From NCBI GenBank assembly GCA_900556485.1, contig USOX01000002.1, positions 124,001-188,000 on the forward strand: a stretch of DNA of 64,000 nucleotides, written 5' to 3'. Below, piece after piece: positions 7,893-16,361 of the stretch. This DNA is from an uncultured Dysgonomonas sp. GTDB taxonomy: Bacteria; Bacteroidota; Bacteroidia; Bacteroidales; Dysgonomonadaceae. The notes under the pieces were generated by a model that was not told the DNA's origin, searched no databases, and saw only the letters and a program-made list of their open reading frames with translations. The position numbers were made by a program, and so were the translations under genes. The first letter of the stretch is position 1. The number at the start of each line of letters is the position of its first letter.

Positions 7893-10271
7893 TTATTGAA
7901 AAATATTATCTATTCCAACCGAGTCCGAAGGCTCATCATCATCTGCTCCTGCAGGCCTATCACAAACTCCATAACCCCTCACCACTGGAAACTGGTCTGA
8001 ATTTTTATATTCAAGTTTAGGGTCTGCATATACTTTCTTCATGAAAAGACCGAATATTGGAAGAGCCACTGCTGCACCCTGTCCCTGATTTGTTGTATCG
8101 AAGTGTATAGAACGATCTTCACCGCCGACCCAACATCCGGCTGCAAGTTTAGGAGAGAAGCCCATAAACCATCCGTCTGAGTTATTTTGAGTTGTACCCG
8201 TTTTTCCTCCAAGAGGACCTGTTATTCCATAGTTACGTCTTACACGTCCACCTGTACCACCATCTATAACACCACGAAGCATATCCAGCATTTTCACATA
8301 TGTACCTTCACTAAATACCTCTTCCGATCTTGGTAAGAAATTGGAACCCGGAATAACATTTCCGAAAGTATCTTCAATATGTGTAACATATAATGGCAAC
8401 GACCTGATACCCTTATTAGCAAAAGATGTGTATGCTGCTGTCATTTCTGCAACAGATACATCATGAGTACCTAGTGCCATTGATACTACTGCATCAATTT
8501 TTCCGGTAATACCAAAGGAATGTAATAAACGTGCAAATGTATATGGAGATGTTTGTCCCATCAAATATGCTGTAACTAAGTTATCAGAATTCTGTAATCC
8601 CCACTTTATAGTCACTTTTTCCCCATATCGGGATGGACGCCCCCCTCTAGGTGTCCATGGCTTACCTGTCTCGGTAACAAGTGTTTGTGGTTCATACAAC
8701 ATTTCGTCGCAAGGGGTCATTCCCTCTTGCATTGCTAATGTATATAAATATGGTTTAATTGTAGACCCTACCTGTCTGCGTCCCATATTTACCATATCGT
8801 ATTGGAAGAATCGGTAATCAATTCCTCCTACATATGCTTTCACATGACCTGTATGTACATCCATAGCCATAAATCCGGCACGAAGGAAAGACTTATGATA
8901 GCGAATTGAATCCCATGGTGTCATAGTTGTGTCCACCTCACCTTTCCATGAAAATACTTTCATATCAACAGGCTTCTTAAATACGTTATAGATCTCCTTA
9001 TCCGACAATCCTTCTTTTTTCAGGTTGCTATATCTATCCGAAAGTTTCATGGCACCATATAATAAGGAGTCGACCCTATTTCGTACAGAATAAGAGAATG
9101 GAGCGTACGAACGTCCCTTTTTCTCCTTATCGAATTGAGGTTGCAATTCTTTACTCATATGCTCCATCATCGCCTCCTCCGCATATTTCTGCATGCGCGA
9201 ATCAAGAGTAGTATATATCTTTAGACCATCTATTGCCAGATTATAATTAGAACCATCAGGCTTCTTGTTCTTAGAACACCAGCCATACAACGGATTTGCT
9301 TCCCAATTGAGTGAATCTGTAGCATACCTATCTAGTTGCCAAGACTTATATTTAGACCTATCAGGCTTCTTCGCATTCATTGTAATACGAAGATATTCTC
9401 TGAAGTATGGAGCTAGGCCATCTTTATGGTCAACTTTCCTAAAGTTCAGTTTCAAATCAGTTTTTTTCAATGAATCTAATTGGGCCTTAGTTATATAATT
9501 AGCCTTTTCCATCTGCTCCAAGACTACATTACGCCGTCCTTTTGCCCTCTCAGGGAATCGTCTTGGGTTAAAGTAAGAAGGATTCTTACACATACCTATA
9601 AGAACCGCGGCTTCTTGTATACTCAGTTCGTTTGGTGTTTTATTAAAATAAACTTGTGCAGCAGACTGAATGCCTACAGCATTATAAAGGAAGTCGAATT
9701 GATTCAGATAAAAGTTTATGATCTCTTCTTTTGTATAGGCTCTCTCCAACTTTACAGCCATAACCCATTCTATCGGCTTTTGCAAAACACGCTCAATCAC
9801 ATTTTCCGCAGGAGGAGACCATAGCTGCTTCGACAATTGCTGAGTAATTGTACTACCTCCGCCACCACTAGATTGTTGTAAAATACCTGTTTTTACAACT
9901 GCACGAGCTAACGAATAAGCATCTATTCCTGAATGAGAATGATAACGCGCATCCTCCGTCGCAATAAGGGCATTTACAATATGAGGAGATAAATCATCAT
10001 AGCTGGAATAGATACGATTATTTTTCGCCTGAGAAAAAGTCCCCAACAATTCCCCATCAGCAGAATACACCTGAGATGCATATTTATCTATAGGATTTTC
10101 GAGGTCGTCAATAGGCGGAATATACCCAATTACACCTGTACTGATAAGTACAAATATAATAACAGTTAGTCCGATTCCCGCACCAAATGCAATCCATAAT
10201 GCTTTAACTATCTGTTTAGAACTAAATCTTTTCAGAAAATTTCCTTTCTTTTGTTTTGTTTTATTGCTCAT
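7893..10271 (-). CDS. mrcA: Penicillin-binding protein 1A (bifunctional transglycosylase/transpeptidase)
   Basis: A class A PBP of 792 residues that polymerises and crosslinks peptidoglycan in the periplasm. One N-terminal membrane helix follows a Lys-rich cytoplasmic tail. The glycosyltransferase domain has EDARYHSHSGID, GGGGSTITQQLSKQLW and the KEEIINFYLNQ stretch. The transpeptidase motifs are GSTIKP (SxxK), SDN and KTGTT. I chose the ATG at 10271 because a -7 box (TAAATTTG) lies 27 nt upstream, between it and the alternative start at 10310, which would precede the transcript start. It leads the operon with the GYF_2/CD225 and DUF2752 genes. Confidence 0.96.
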   Translation of the reverse strand: MSNKTKQKKGNFLKRFSSKQIVKALWIAFGAGIGLTVIIFVLISTGVIGYIPPIDDLENPIDKYASQVYSADGELLGTFSQAKNNRIYSSYDDLSPHIVNALIATEDARYHSHSGIDAYSLARAVVKTGILQQSSGGGGSTITQQLSKQLWSPPAENVIERVLQKPIEWVMAVKLERAYTKEEIINFYLNQFDFLYNAVGIQSAAQVYFNKTPNELSIQEAAVLIGMCKNPSYFNPRRFPERAKGRRNVVLEQMEKANYITKAQLDSLKKTDLKLNFRKVDHKDGLAPYFREYLRITMNAKKPDRSKYKSWQLDRYATDSLNWEANPLYGWCSKNKKPDGSNYNLAIDGLKIYTTLDSRMQKYAEEAMMEHMSKELQPQFDKEKKGRSYAPFSYSVRNRVDSLLYGAMKLSDRYSNLKKEGLSDKEIYNVFKKPVDMKVFSWKGEVDTTMTPWDSIRYHKSFLRAGFMAMDVHTGHVKAYVGGIDYRFFQYDMVNMGRRQVGSTIKPYLYTLAMQEGMTPCDEMLYEPQTLVTETGKPWTPRGGRPSRYGEKVTIKWGLQNSDNLVTAYLMGQTSPYTFARLLHSFGITGKIDAVVSMALGTHDVSVAEMTAAYTSFANKGIRSLPLYVTHIEDTFGNVIPGSNFLPRSEEVFSEGTYVKMLDMLRGVIDGGTGGRVRRNYGITGPLGGKTGTTQNNSDGWFMGFSPKLAAGCWVGGEDRSIHFDTTNQGQGAAVALPIFGLFMKKVYADPKLEYKNSDQFPVVRGYGVCDRPAGADDDEPSDSVGIDNIFQ

Positions 10272-10297
10272 TCTGTAAGTGTAAGACCTATAAGCTG

Positions 10298-10305
10298 CAA
10301 ATTTA
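10298..10305 (-). promoter_or_regulatory. Candidate -7 box for the PBP1A operon
   Basis: The minus strand reads TAAATTTG, 27 nt upstream of the ATG at 10271. It supports that start over the one at 10310. Confidence 0.45.
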
Positions 10306-10381
10306 AACAAATCGTTTTAAATAATGTAAATAAAAAAACTTAAATGCTTAGAGTGTAAAATACAGGTCCTTCTGTTTTTTG

Positions 10382-10433
10382 TAAAATGACACAAATGACA
10401 CACTTTTCTCATGTTTTATCTTGTGTCCTTTTG
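10382..10433 (-). repeat. Dispersed intergenic repeat, copy A
   Basis: Read toward the PBP1A gene it contains ATGAGAAAAGTGTGTCATTT followed by GTGTCATTTTA. It is the most diverged of four copies (others at 18345-18378, 27397-27487, 43668-43749). Its ends can pair, GACACA with TGTGTC, closed by AAAA/TTTT. It lies 111 nt upstream of the start codon. The ATAGATAAAT end seen in copies B and C may be the match at 11058-11067, now separated from it by the GC-rich element. Confidence 0.6.
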
Positions 10434-10493
10434 TTGTTTTAATTCATTTATCAATGTTAGGTAATAGTTGAAAATATATGTTCATTTATTTTA

Positions 10494-10970
10494 TACTGCG
10501 CGCAATCAAAGATTGCTTGCGTCACTTTTGGCCTAAGCCCAAAAAGTAACCAAAAACTCTTTAGCGCCACGGCTCGCTGTACGACCCACCATCATCTTAT
10601 CGGCTGAATGAAGTGAAGCTAAAAGCAATCTTCCTGATATTTAGGTAGATTTGCATAATAACCACCGCACTTCATTCTACGCCGCCTTCGATGGGTGGGT
10701 ACCCCGTACGCTCGCCTAACGGCGCTAAGGCAAAGCCACGACAAGAGAAGTGCATCGAAGCTCTTCTGGTGCGTCAGCCTCCCGTGCATAGAGTTCCGCA
10801 GGTGGGCACCTGTCCGGTGAAGGCGGCGTAGAATCAAACGGGGCGATAGCCCGTAGGTTTGATTCAGTCGGCAAGCCGTTTGACAGGTCGCCGAGGGGCT
10901 CAGCACTAGCCTTTTGCCTTCTTTTGGGCAATGCCAAAAGAAGGGGCAAGCCCGGGAGGGCGCGACAGTA
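10494..10970. other. GC-rich structured non-coding element with terminal inverted repeats
   Basis: A block strikingly richer in G+C than its surroundings, with no convincing coding content. Its ends are imperfect inverted repeats: TACTGCGCGC (10494-10503) and GCGCGACAGTA (10960-10970). TA at both edges could be a target duplication. Inside are many paired segments: 10561-10568 with 10721-10728 (8 bp), 10579-10593 with 10690-10709 (15 bp, with bulges), 10606-10615 with 10668-10677 (10 bp), 10674-10689 with 10819-10834 (16 bp perfect), 10831-10839 with 10857-10865 (9 bp) and 10917-10927 with 10934-10944 (11 bp). The first three nest into one long hairpin. The 16-bp pair overlaps it, so folds may alternate. 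It may be a mobile repeat, a structured RNA, or both. Confidence 0.7.
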
Positions 10971-11112
10971 ACTAGCTAAGGCTATATGAGTGCAGATAGG
11001 CTCGTTGCTATGCATAAATTAATAGAACATATACTTCTACTATTAATCCACACTACTATATAGATAAATAAATAACAGAAATGTAAATAATTGATATAAA
11101 ATAAATACCCAT

Positions 11113-13554
11113 CTACATAGGATCTACATCATAATGTAATAATACCGATTTGAATGCCGGATTTGAAGAGACTGTTGTTTGATGTGAATAGATAGCCTCT
11201 CTTATTTTTTGTATTGAAGCTGTATTTTCAATTTTGAGTAAAATATTTCGTATATAAAGCGATTGAACTCTGGATACAGGCGGTTTACTCGGACCTAAAA
11301 CACGATCTCCAAAAGACTGCTTCAATGATTGAGTAAACTGTTTTGCCGCTTCTTCTAATATTCTTTCATCACGGCTACGTAATACTATTGATATCAATCT
11401 GAAAAATGGAGGATAACGAAAAAGCTTTCTTTCTTCCAATTGAGCTTGGTAAAAGGTTTCATAATCGTTTTTTTTCACACAAGTAATCACAGGGTGAGAA
11501 GGATGGGAAGTTTGAAGTAGAACCAGCCCTCTTTTATTTTTCCGTCCTGCCCTACCGCTCACCTGTGTCATCAATTGATATGCTTTCTCATAAGCTCTAA
11601 AGTCTGGATAATTAAGCAAATTATCAGCATTTAGAATACCTACAACAGATACATTATCAAAGTCGAGTCCTTTCGAAACCATTTGTGTCCCGATCAGTAT
11701 ATTTGTCCTATTACCTTCAAATTCTGAAATAATACGTTCATATGATTTCTTCCCCCGGGTAGTATCCAAATCCATTCGGGCAATTGCCGCTTCAGGAAAA
11801 ACATTCAAAACTTCTTCTTCTATCCGTTCTGTTCCGTAACCTAGAAAGTCAAGAGTAGGTGTCTTACATTCCGGACATAACTCCGGCACACGATATACAG
11901 CCCCGCAATAATGACAAACCATCATGCGCTGGCCCTTGTGATAAGTAAGGCTTACATCGCAATGCGTACAATGCTGTGTCCATGAGCAGTTTTTACATTC
12001 CAACATAGAAGCAAATCCCCGCCTGTTTTGAAACAAAATGACCTGCTCTTTTTTAGACAATGCTTCTCTAACCTTTTCGGAAAGAGGGGGCGAAAGAATC
12101 GATTTCATTAGTTTCTTACGCCGTAATTCTTTTGTATTAACAACTGCTATATGAGGAAGCTCTATCTCCTCATGCCTTTTTTCTAATCTGACAAGTCCAT
12201 ATCGTCCCGATAAGGCATTTGTATAACTTTCGATAGAGGGAGTTGCTGTGCCCAGCAATACTTTAGCTTCACACATTCCGGCTAATACGATTGATGCATT
12301 CCGCGCATTGTACCTGGGGGCAGGGTCTTGTTGCTTATAAGAACTTTCATGTTCTTCATCAACAATGACCAAATCAAGGTTCGAAAAAGGCAGAAAAATG
12401 GCGGAACGGGCACCTAATACAATCTGTATTTCATCATTTTTCAGGAGGCTGTTCCAAACTTCACCTCTTTCGTTATCATTAAATTTCGAATGATAGACCA
12501 CCAGTTTATTCCCGAACACTGATTTCAGGCGGTCGGTTATTTGTGTGGTAAGTGCTATTTCGGGAAGCAGATACAATACTTGTCCTCCTCTATTAATAGC
12601 CTCTTTTATCAGTTGTATATAAATTTCTGTTTTACCACTGGATGTAACTCCATAAAGAAGTGTTACATCTTTATCTTTAAAACTTTCTTTTATCTCTTCA
12701 AAAGCTTGTTGCTGATGTATATTTAATTTGAAAGCAGAATCAATGTTTGTTTCCCCATAATCGAAACGGCTTACTTCATAATCAAATATTTCCAGTATTC
12801 CTTTTTTCACAAGTTCGGAAAGAACAACCGACGAAGCCCCGGCCTCATTCAATAAATGTTTTTTGAAGATTGTACTTACTTCTGTTTTAAGATAGAGAAA
12901 AGTAGAGAACAGATGCTGTTGTTTTTTAGCCCTACTCAGATTTTCTAAAATATCATTCAGTTCTTCTTCTGAGTAATTTTTAGATAAACGTACTGCCGTT
13001 TTTGTCTTAGCCGAATAATCGTTTCGGATATCCTCACTTATATATATAGCTCCCTTGTCTACCAACGACTTTACAGCAGGAATAACGTTCGATAGTTTTG
13101 TCTTTTTCTCTACCTCGGCTATAGACATAGCTTTATCTGACGAAAGTGCATAAAAGACTTTCTGTTCATTTGCCGTAAAAGGTTCTTCGGCTTCAAATTC
13201 GGTATTAAGCAAAACATGTGTTTCACTTTCGAGTTTTAATACAGATGGCAACGCAGCTCTATATATATCGCCAAGTGAACACATGTAATATAAAGCCAAC
13301 CACTCCCAAAAACGAAGTTGTAAAGGGGTTACGGTTGGATAATCATCCAATATGGAGACTATTTCTTTTAGATTTTCTTTCTCTTCCTCAGATTGATGAA
13401 CCTGAAAAACAATCGCTGTGTAGAATTTCTTTTTACCAAATTGGACTATAACACGCATCCCCATCCGGATTGTATCTTGAAATTCGGATGGAACTGAATA
13501 TGTGTATAGGCCTTGTAAAGGTAATGGTAGTACTACGTCAGCGTATAAATTCAT
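11113..13554 (-). CDS. priA: Primosomal protein N' (replication restart helicase PriA)
   Basis: An 813-residue superfamily 2 helicase that rebuilds replication forks away from oriC. The N-terminal 3'-DNA-binding domain begins YADVVLPLPLQGLYTYSVP. Walker A is GVTSSGKTE near residue 305 and the DExH box is DEEH. The zinc-binding region follows as CKNC, CTHC, CHYCG and CPECKTP, eight cysteines in four pairs. Motifs V-VI are IGTQMVSKGLDF and QVSGRAGR. It begins 3 nt after the stop of the barrel-protein gene at 13558, so the two are probably cotranscribed. Confidence 0.97.
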   Translation of the reverse strand: MNLYADVVLPLPLQGLYTYSVPSEFQDTIRMGMRVIVQFGKKKFYTAIVFQVHQSEEEKENLKEIVSILDDYPTVTPLQLRFWEWLALYYMCSLGDIYRAALPSVLKLESETHVLLNTEFEAEEPFTANEQKVFYALSSDKAMSIAEVEKKTKLSNVIPAVKSLVDKGAIYISEDIRNDYSAKTKTAVRLSKNYSEEELNDILENLSRAKKQQHLFSTFLYLKTEVSTIFKKHLLNEAGASSVVLSELVKKGILEIFDYEVSRFDYGETNIDSAFKLNIHQQQAFEEIKESFKDKDVTLLYGVTSSGKTEIYIQLIKEAINRGGQVLYLLPEIALTTQITDRLKSVFGNKLVVYHSKFNDNERGEVWNSLLKNDEIQIVLGARSAIFLPFSNLDLVIVDEEHESSYKQQDPAPRYNARNASIVLAGMCEAKVLLGTATPSIESYTNALSGRYGLVRLEKRHEEIELPHIAVVNTKELRRKKLMKSILSPPLSEKVREALSKKEQVILFQNRRGFASMLECKNCSWTQHCTHCDVSLTYHKGQRMMVCHYCGAVYRVPELCPECKTPTLDFLGYGTERIEEEVLNVFPEAAIARMDLDTTRGKKSYERIISEFEGNRTNILIGTQMVSKGLDFDNVSVVGILNADNLLNYPDFRAYEKAYQLMTQVSGRAGRKNKRGLVLLQTSHPSHPVITCVKKNDYETFYQAQLEERKLFRYPPFFRLISIVLRSRDERILEEAAKQFTQSLKQSFGDRVLGPSKPPVSRVQSLYIRNILLKIENTASIQKIREAIYSHQTTVSSNPAFKSVLLHYDVDPM

Positions 13555-13557
13555 TTA

Positions 13558-14166
13558 TTAGAATAAGTATGCTAAACTAATATTCCAGGTATTGCGTCCT
13601 ACTTTATAGAAGTCTTTTGCAGCATCATCTGAATAAGTATCTGTAAATTTATAACGGTAATTGATACCTAAGTCAAGATGATTTAGAAGGCTTACCCCTG
13701 CTCCAACCCCTGCTCCGGTCTGAAAACCTTTCTGTTTGTATTTATTATCACCTATTTCCAAATCGCCACCACTTACTTTCACATTTCCATAAACTCCTCC
13801 TGAAATGTAAATTCCGGCAAGACCAAATAGAGAAAATCTCTTTTTTAAATAAATAGGTACAGTAAGATAACTTAAATTAGAAATATCGCCATCAATTTCT
13901 TTATTATCTACTTTATAGCTTTTATTTCCATACTGAAACCCTGTTTCTACGCCAAAACCAGTTAGAGGAACAGAAGCTTCCATTGTAGCCCCGATAGTAA
14001 AACCTACACGGTTGCTAACTTTCAACAAATCTGAATTAACTTTATGATCGGCAACATCGATACCTCCTTTAACTCCCCATCTGAATATCTGTGCGGAAGC
14101 AGAATCAATATTAGCGATAGATATAAATAAAATCAAAACTGATGCTAAAAAATAATTTGTTTTCAT
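13558..14166 (-). CDS. Outer-membrane beta-barrel protein (PorT-like)
   Basis: A 202-residue protein from the ATG at 14166. The signal peptide MKTNYFLASVLILFISIANI ends near SASAQ; the longer reading from 14217 would put extra residues before it. The mature part opens IFRWGVKGGIDVADHK and shows repeated short beta strands (GFGVETGFQYGNKSY, LFGLAGIYISGGVYG, GFQTGAGVGAGVSLLN) and ends WNISLAYLF, an aromatic-terminated barrel end. It is related in style to the protein at 1392-2084. It is upstream of and nearly touching priA. Its specific function is unknown. Confidence 0.8.
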   Translation of the reverse strand: MKTNYFLASVLILFISIANIDSASAQIFRWGVKGGIDVADHKVNSDLLKVSNRVGFTIGATMEASVPLTGFGVETGFQYGNKSYKVDNKEIDGDISNLSYLTVPIYLKKRFSLFGLAGIYISGGVYGNVKVSGGDLEIGDNKYKQKGFQTGAGVGAGVSLLNHLDLGINYRYKFTDTYSDDAAKDFYKVGRNTWNISLAYLF

Positions 14167-14505
14167 AATTATAAGTTTTTGAATAATACTCACCCTATTA
14201 ACAAACAGGTTGTTCAATATGTTCCCTAAAATATTAAAGCTTCACCCCACAAAAGTAACTTTTTCTTATGGTTTTTTATTCTTAAAATCGACATATACAA
14301 TAAAAAACACGACAAACGAGTAATATTATATTCCTTTAATCGTCAATTAATAACTTATCCAATTATCTATATACCTAAGGGAGTAGGAATAGATTGTACT
14401 ATACTGCAAGTACTATTCCGATATAAACAAAAAGGCTACAAGGTTGTTTTAAAAGAATATAAGTAAATTTTTATTCTAAAAAAATAACTATAAAAAGCGG
14501 ATTCG
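14167..14505. other. Divergent intergenic region (barrel protein / fimbrillin cluster)
   Basis: 339 bases of AT-rich DNA without a gene. On the minus strand a -7-like box TACTTTTG lies at 14257-14250, 84 nt before the barrel-protein ATG. No TAnnTTTG box was found in front of the fimbrillin cluster on the plus strand. No hairpin or other repeat was noticed. Confidence 0.5.
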
Positions 14506-15423
14506 ATGAAAAAACTACTTTTATTACTTGCGGCTGGTATTTTTTTTACAAGCTGCCACAATTCAGATGATGACGATAATAATAATGATATTATCCCTAT
14601 CAGATTAACAAGTAAGGTTGTTATAGAAGGTCGTGATGCATTACAGAATGTACAAATAGCTAACGGGCAAAGAGTTAGTTTTTTTGTAACAGAAGCATCC
14701 AGCACTACGGACATTGTATATGATAATGTTCTGTTAACAGCAGATGGCAACGGAAACTTTTCGTATCTAAACGGAGAAGAAACCGTATTATATTACCCTG
14801 TAGAAGCGGTAAATGTAGATTTCTATGCGGTACATCCTTATGCAGAAACTACTGATTTAAGTTCTGTTATAAGCTTCAGTGTAAACCAGGATCAATCTAC
14901 ATTAACGAATTATTATAATTCGGACCTTTTATATTCTCAGGTAAAGGATATTTCCAAAACCAGATCTGCAGTTCCGATGGTATTCAATCACAAACTAACT
15001 AAAATTTCGTTTGTGGTAAAACAAGGTGTAGGTATAAATTTATCTAATCTGACCAGCATCCAGATAATGAATCTACAACCTAATATAGACATGAATGTCG
15101 CAGATGGAGCTCTGGTTCCGGTTGCAGGAACTGCTGCAAATATTAATGTATATGGAGTAAAAGGAACCGGTGCGGGAGAAACTCAAGTGAGCGGAATGAC
15201 TGCCATTGTTGTGCCACAATCATTTGTAACAGATGGGACAAAACAACTATTCAGATTGGTTATAAATGGCGTAGATTTTTACTATACTCCATCAGTAGGT
15301 ATTCTATTTGAGGAAGGTAAAGCTTACAATTATACTCTTACTGTGAATAATACAGGAATAGAGGTTACCTCCTCTATTGTCGACTGGCTTCCGGGAGATG
15401 ATATTGAAGGTGATGTAAGCTGA
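14506..15423 (+). CDS. Fimbrillin-family lipoprotein 1
   Basis: A 305-residue lipoprotein. The lipobox is FTSC with the modified Cys at 17, followed at once by HNSDDDDNNND. An acidic run just after the Cys is the type of signal that sends lipoproteins to the cell surface in Bacteroidetes. The body has the Bacteroidetes fimbrillin pattern: TEASSTTDIVYDNVLLTADG, a YAVHPYAE motif, MVFNHKLTKISFVV (the first-domain strand) and a C-terminal VTSSIVDWLPGDD. It is the first of three tandem paralogues and probably a fimbrial subunit or accessory protein. The exact place in a pilus cannot be told. Confidence 0.8.
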   Translation: MKKLLLLLAAGIFFTSCHNSDDDDNNNDIIPIRLTSKVVIEGRDALQNVQIANGQRVSFFVTEASSTTDIVYDNVLLTADGNGNFSYLNGEETVLYYPVEAVNVDFYAVHPYAETTDLSSVISFSVNQDQSTLTNYYNSDLLYSQVKDISKTRSAVPMVFNHKLTKISFVVKQGVGINLSNLTSIQIMNLQPNIDMNVADGALVPVAGTAANINVYGVKGTGAGETQVSGMTAIVVPQSFVTDGTKQLFRLVINGVDFYYTPSVGILFEEGKAYNYTLTVNNTGIEVTSSIVDWLPGDDIEGDVS

Positions 15424-15458
15424 TTGTAATAAGTAAACATTATAATAACAGTTTTTCG

Positions 15459-16325
15459 ATGCGACGCTATTATGCATTCATATTGTTTTTGGTTTCAGTT
15501 CTATCTTTTGCATCATGTACCAATGATGACAAAGATTCGGATATTGTTGCTCTGAACCTGAATGTATCTATAGATAACCGGCAAAGAATTTCGAAACAGG
15601 CATTTACAGATGGAGACCGTATAGGTCTCTATCTTGTAAATTATACAAATGATAATCCTGGTATTTTAGGTGATGTTTTTGCTACGAGGTATTTCAATTC
15701 GGAATATATATTGAATGGAGCAGGCTGGTATGCAAATGATGGGAAAGAGATATTTATGAGCAATGCATATAGTGACTTATATGCATATTACCCTTATGAC
15801 CCGGAAATGAGTAAAACCAGCGATAAGATGAATCTGACTGCCTATCCTTTCAGAATTCAGACTGAACAAAGTGCATCTTCTACCCAAAGTGATTTTTTAT
15901 GGGCGAAGACCCCTAAATTATCTGTACTTGATCCTCAAGCAATCATTATATTTAAACATTTGATGAGCAGGTTTGAAATTAATCTGAAATTTAACAATCA
16001 ATCAGAAATTCCTTCAGACCCTCAATTGAAGATTTATAACATGCAGACATTCTGCACTATCAACCTGAGAACAGGCATTACATCTCCGGCAGGAGAAGTC
16101 AGTGTTATAAAACCATACAGGACTTCGAATACCACAGAAGGATTTGATTTTACTTATGATGTCATTATCGTTCCTCAGTTTATAATGGGAGGCACACCGC
16201 TATTCAGCGTGACAACAGATAACTCTACATTGATATATGAGACTGAAAACGATATAACTGTTACAGCTCAGAACATTTATACATTTAATATGACTGTTGG
16301 CACAGCTCAGACTCCTGAAAATTAA
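15459..16325 (+). CDS. Fimbrillin-family lipoprotein 2
   Basis: A 288-residue lipoprotein: signal MRRYYAFILFLVSVLSF, lipobox FASC, then TNDDKDSD, again acidic after the Cys. It shares DLYAYYPYD, SDFLWAKTP and FKHLMSRFEINLKF with the following gene, so the two arose by tandem duplication. The fold is that of the two-domain fimbrillins of Bacteroidales. It starts 35 nt after gene 1, in the same orientation, and is likely in one transcript. It lacks the usual C-terminal DW.xG ending of gene 1 and stops after YTFNMTVGTAQ, so the last strand may differ. Confidence 0.8.
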   Translation: MRRYYAFILFLVSVLSFASCTNDDKDSDIVALNLNVSIDNRQRISKQAFTDGDRIGLYLVNYTNDNPGILGDVFATRYFNSEYILNGAGWYANDGKEIFMSNAYSDLYAYYPYDPEMSKTSDKMNLTAYPFRIQTEQSASSTQSDFLWAKTPKLSVLDPQAIIIFKHLMSRFEINLKFNNQSEIPSDPQLKIYNMQTFCTINLRTGITSPAGEVSVIKPYRTSNTTEGFDFTYDVIIVPQFIMGGTPLFSVTTDNSTLIYETENDITVTAQNIYTFNMTVGTAQTPEN

Positions 16326-16361
16326 GATAATCCGCCTGGAATGAAATAATGATAGACTTTT

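Noticed and set aside
10272-10310. Longer start for PBP1A at 10310.
   Set aside because: A -7-like box at 10305-10298 would lie inside it; the 10271 start gives a normal Lys-rich cytoplasmic tail.
10619-11015. Two minus-strand open frames (10619-10906 and 10725-11015) in the GC-rich element.
   Set aside because: They overlap each other in different frames, have Arg/Pro/Leu-rich composition with no domain, and run through the paired segments; they are most simply by-products of G+C-rich palindromic DNA.
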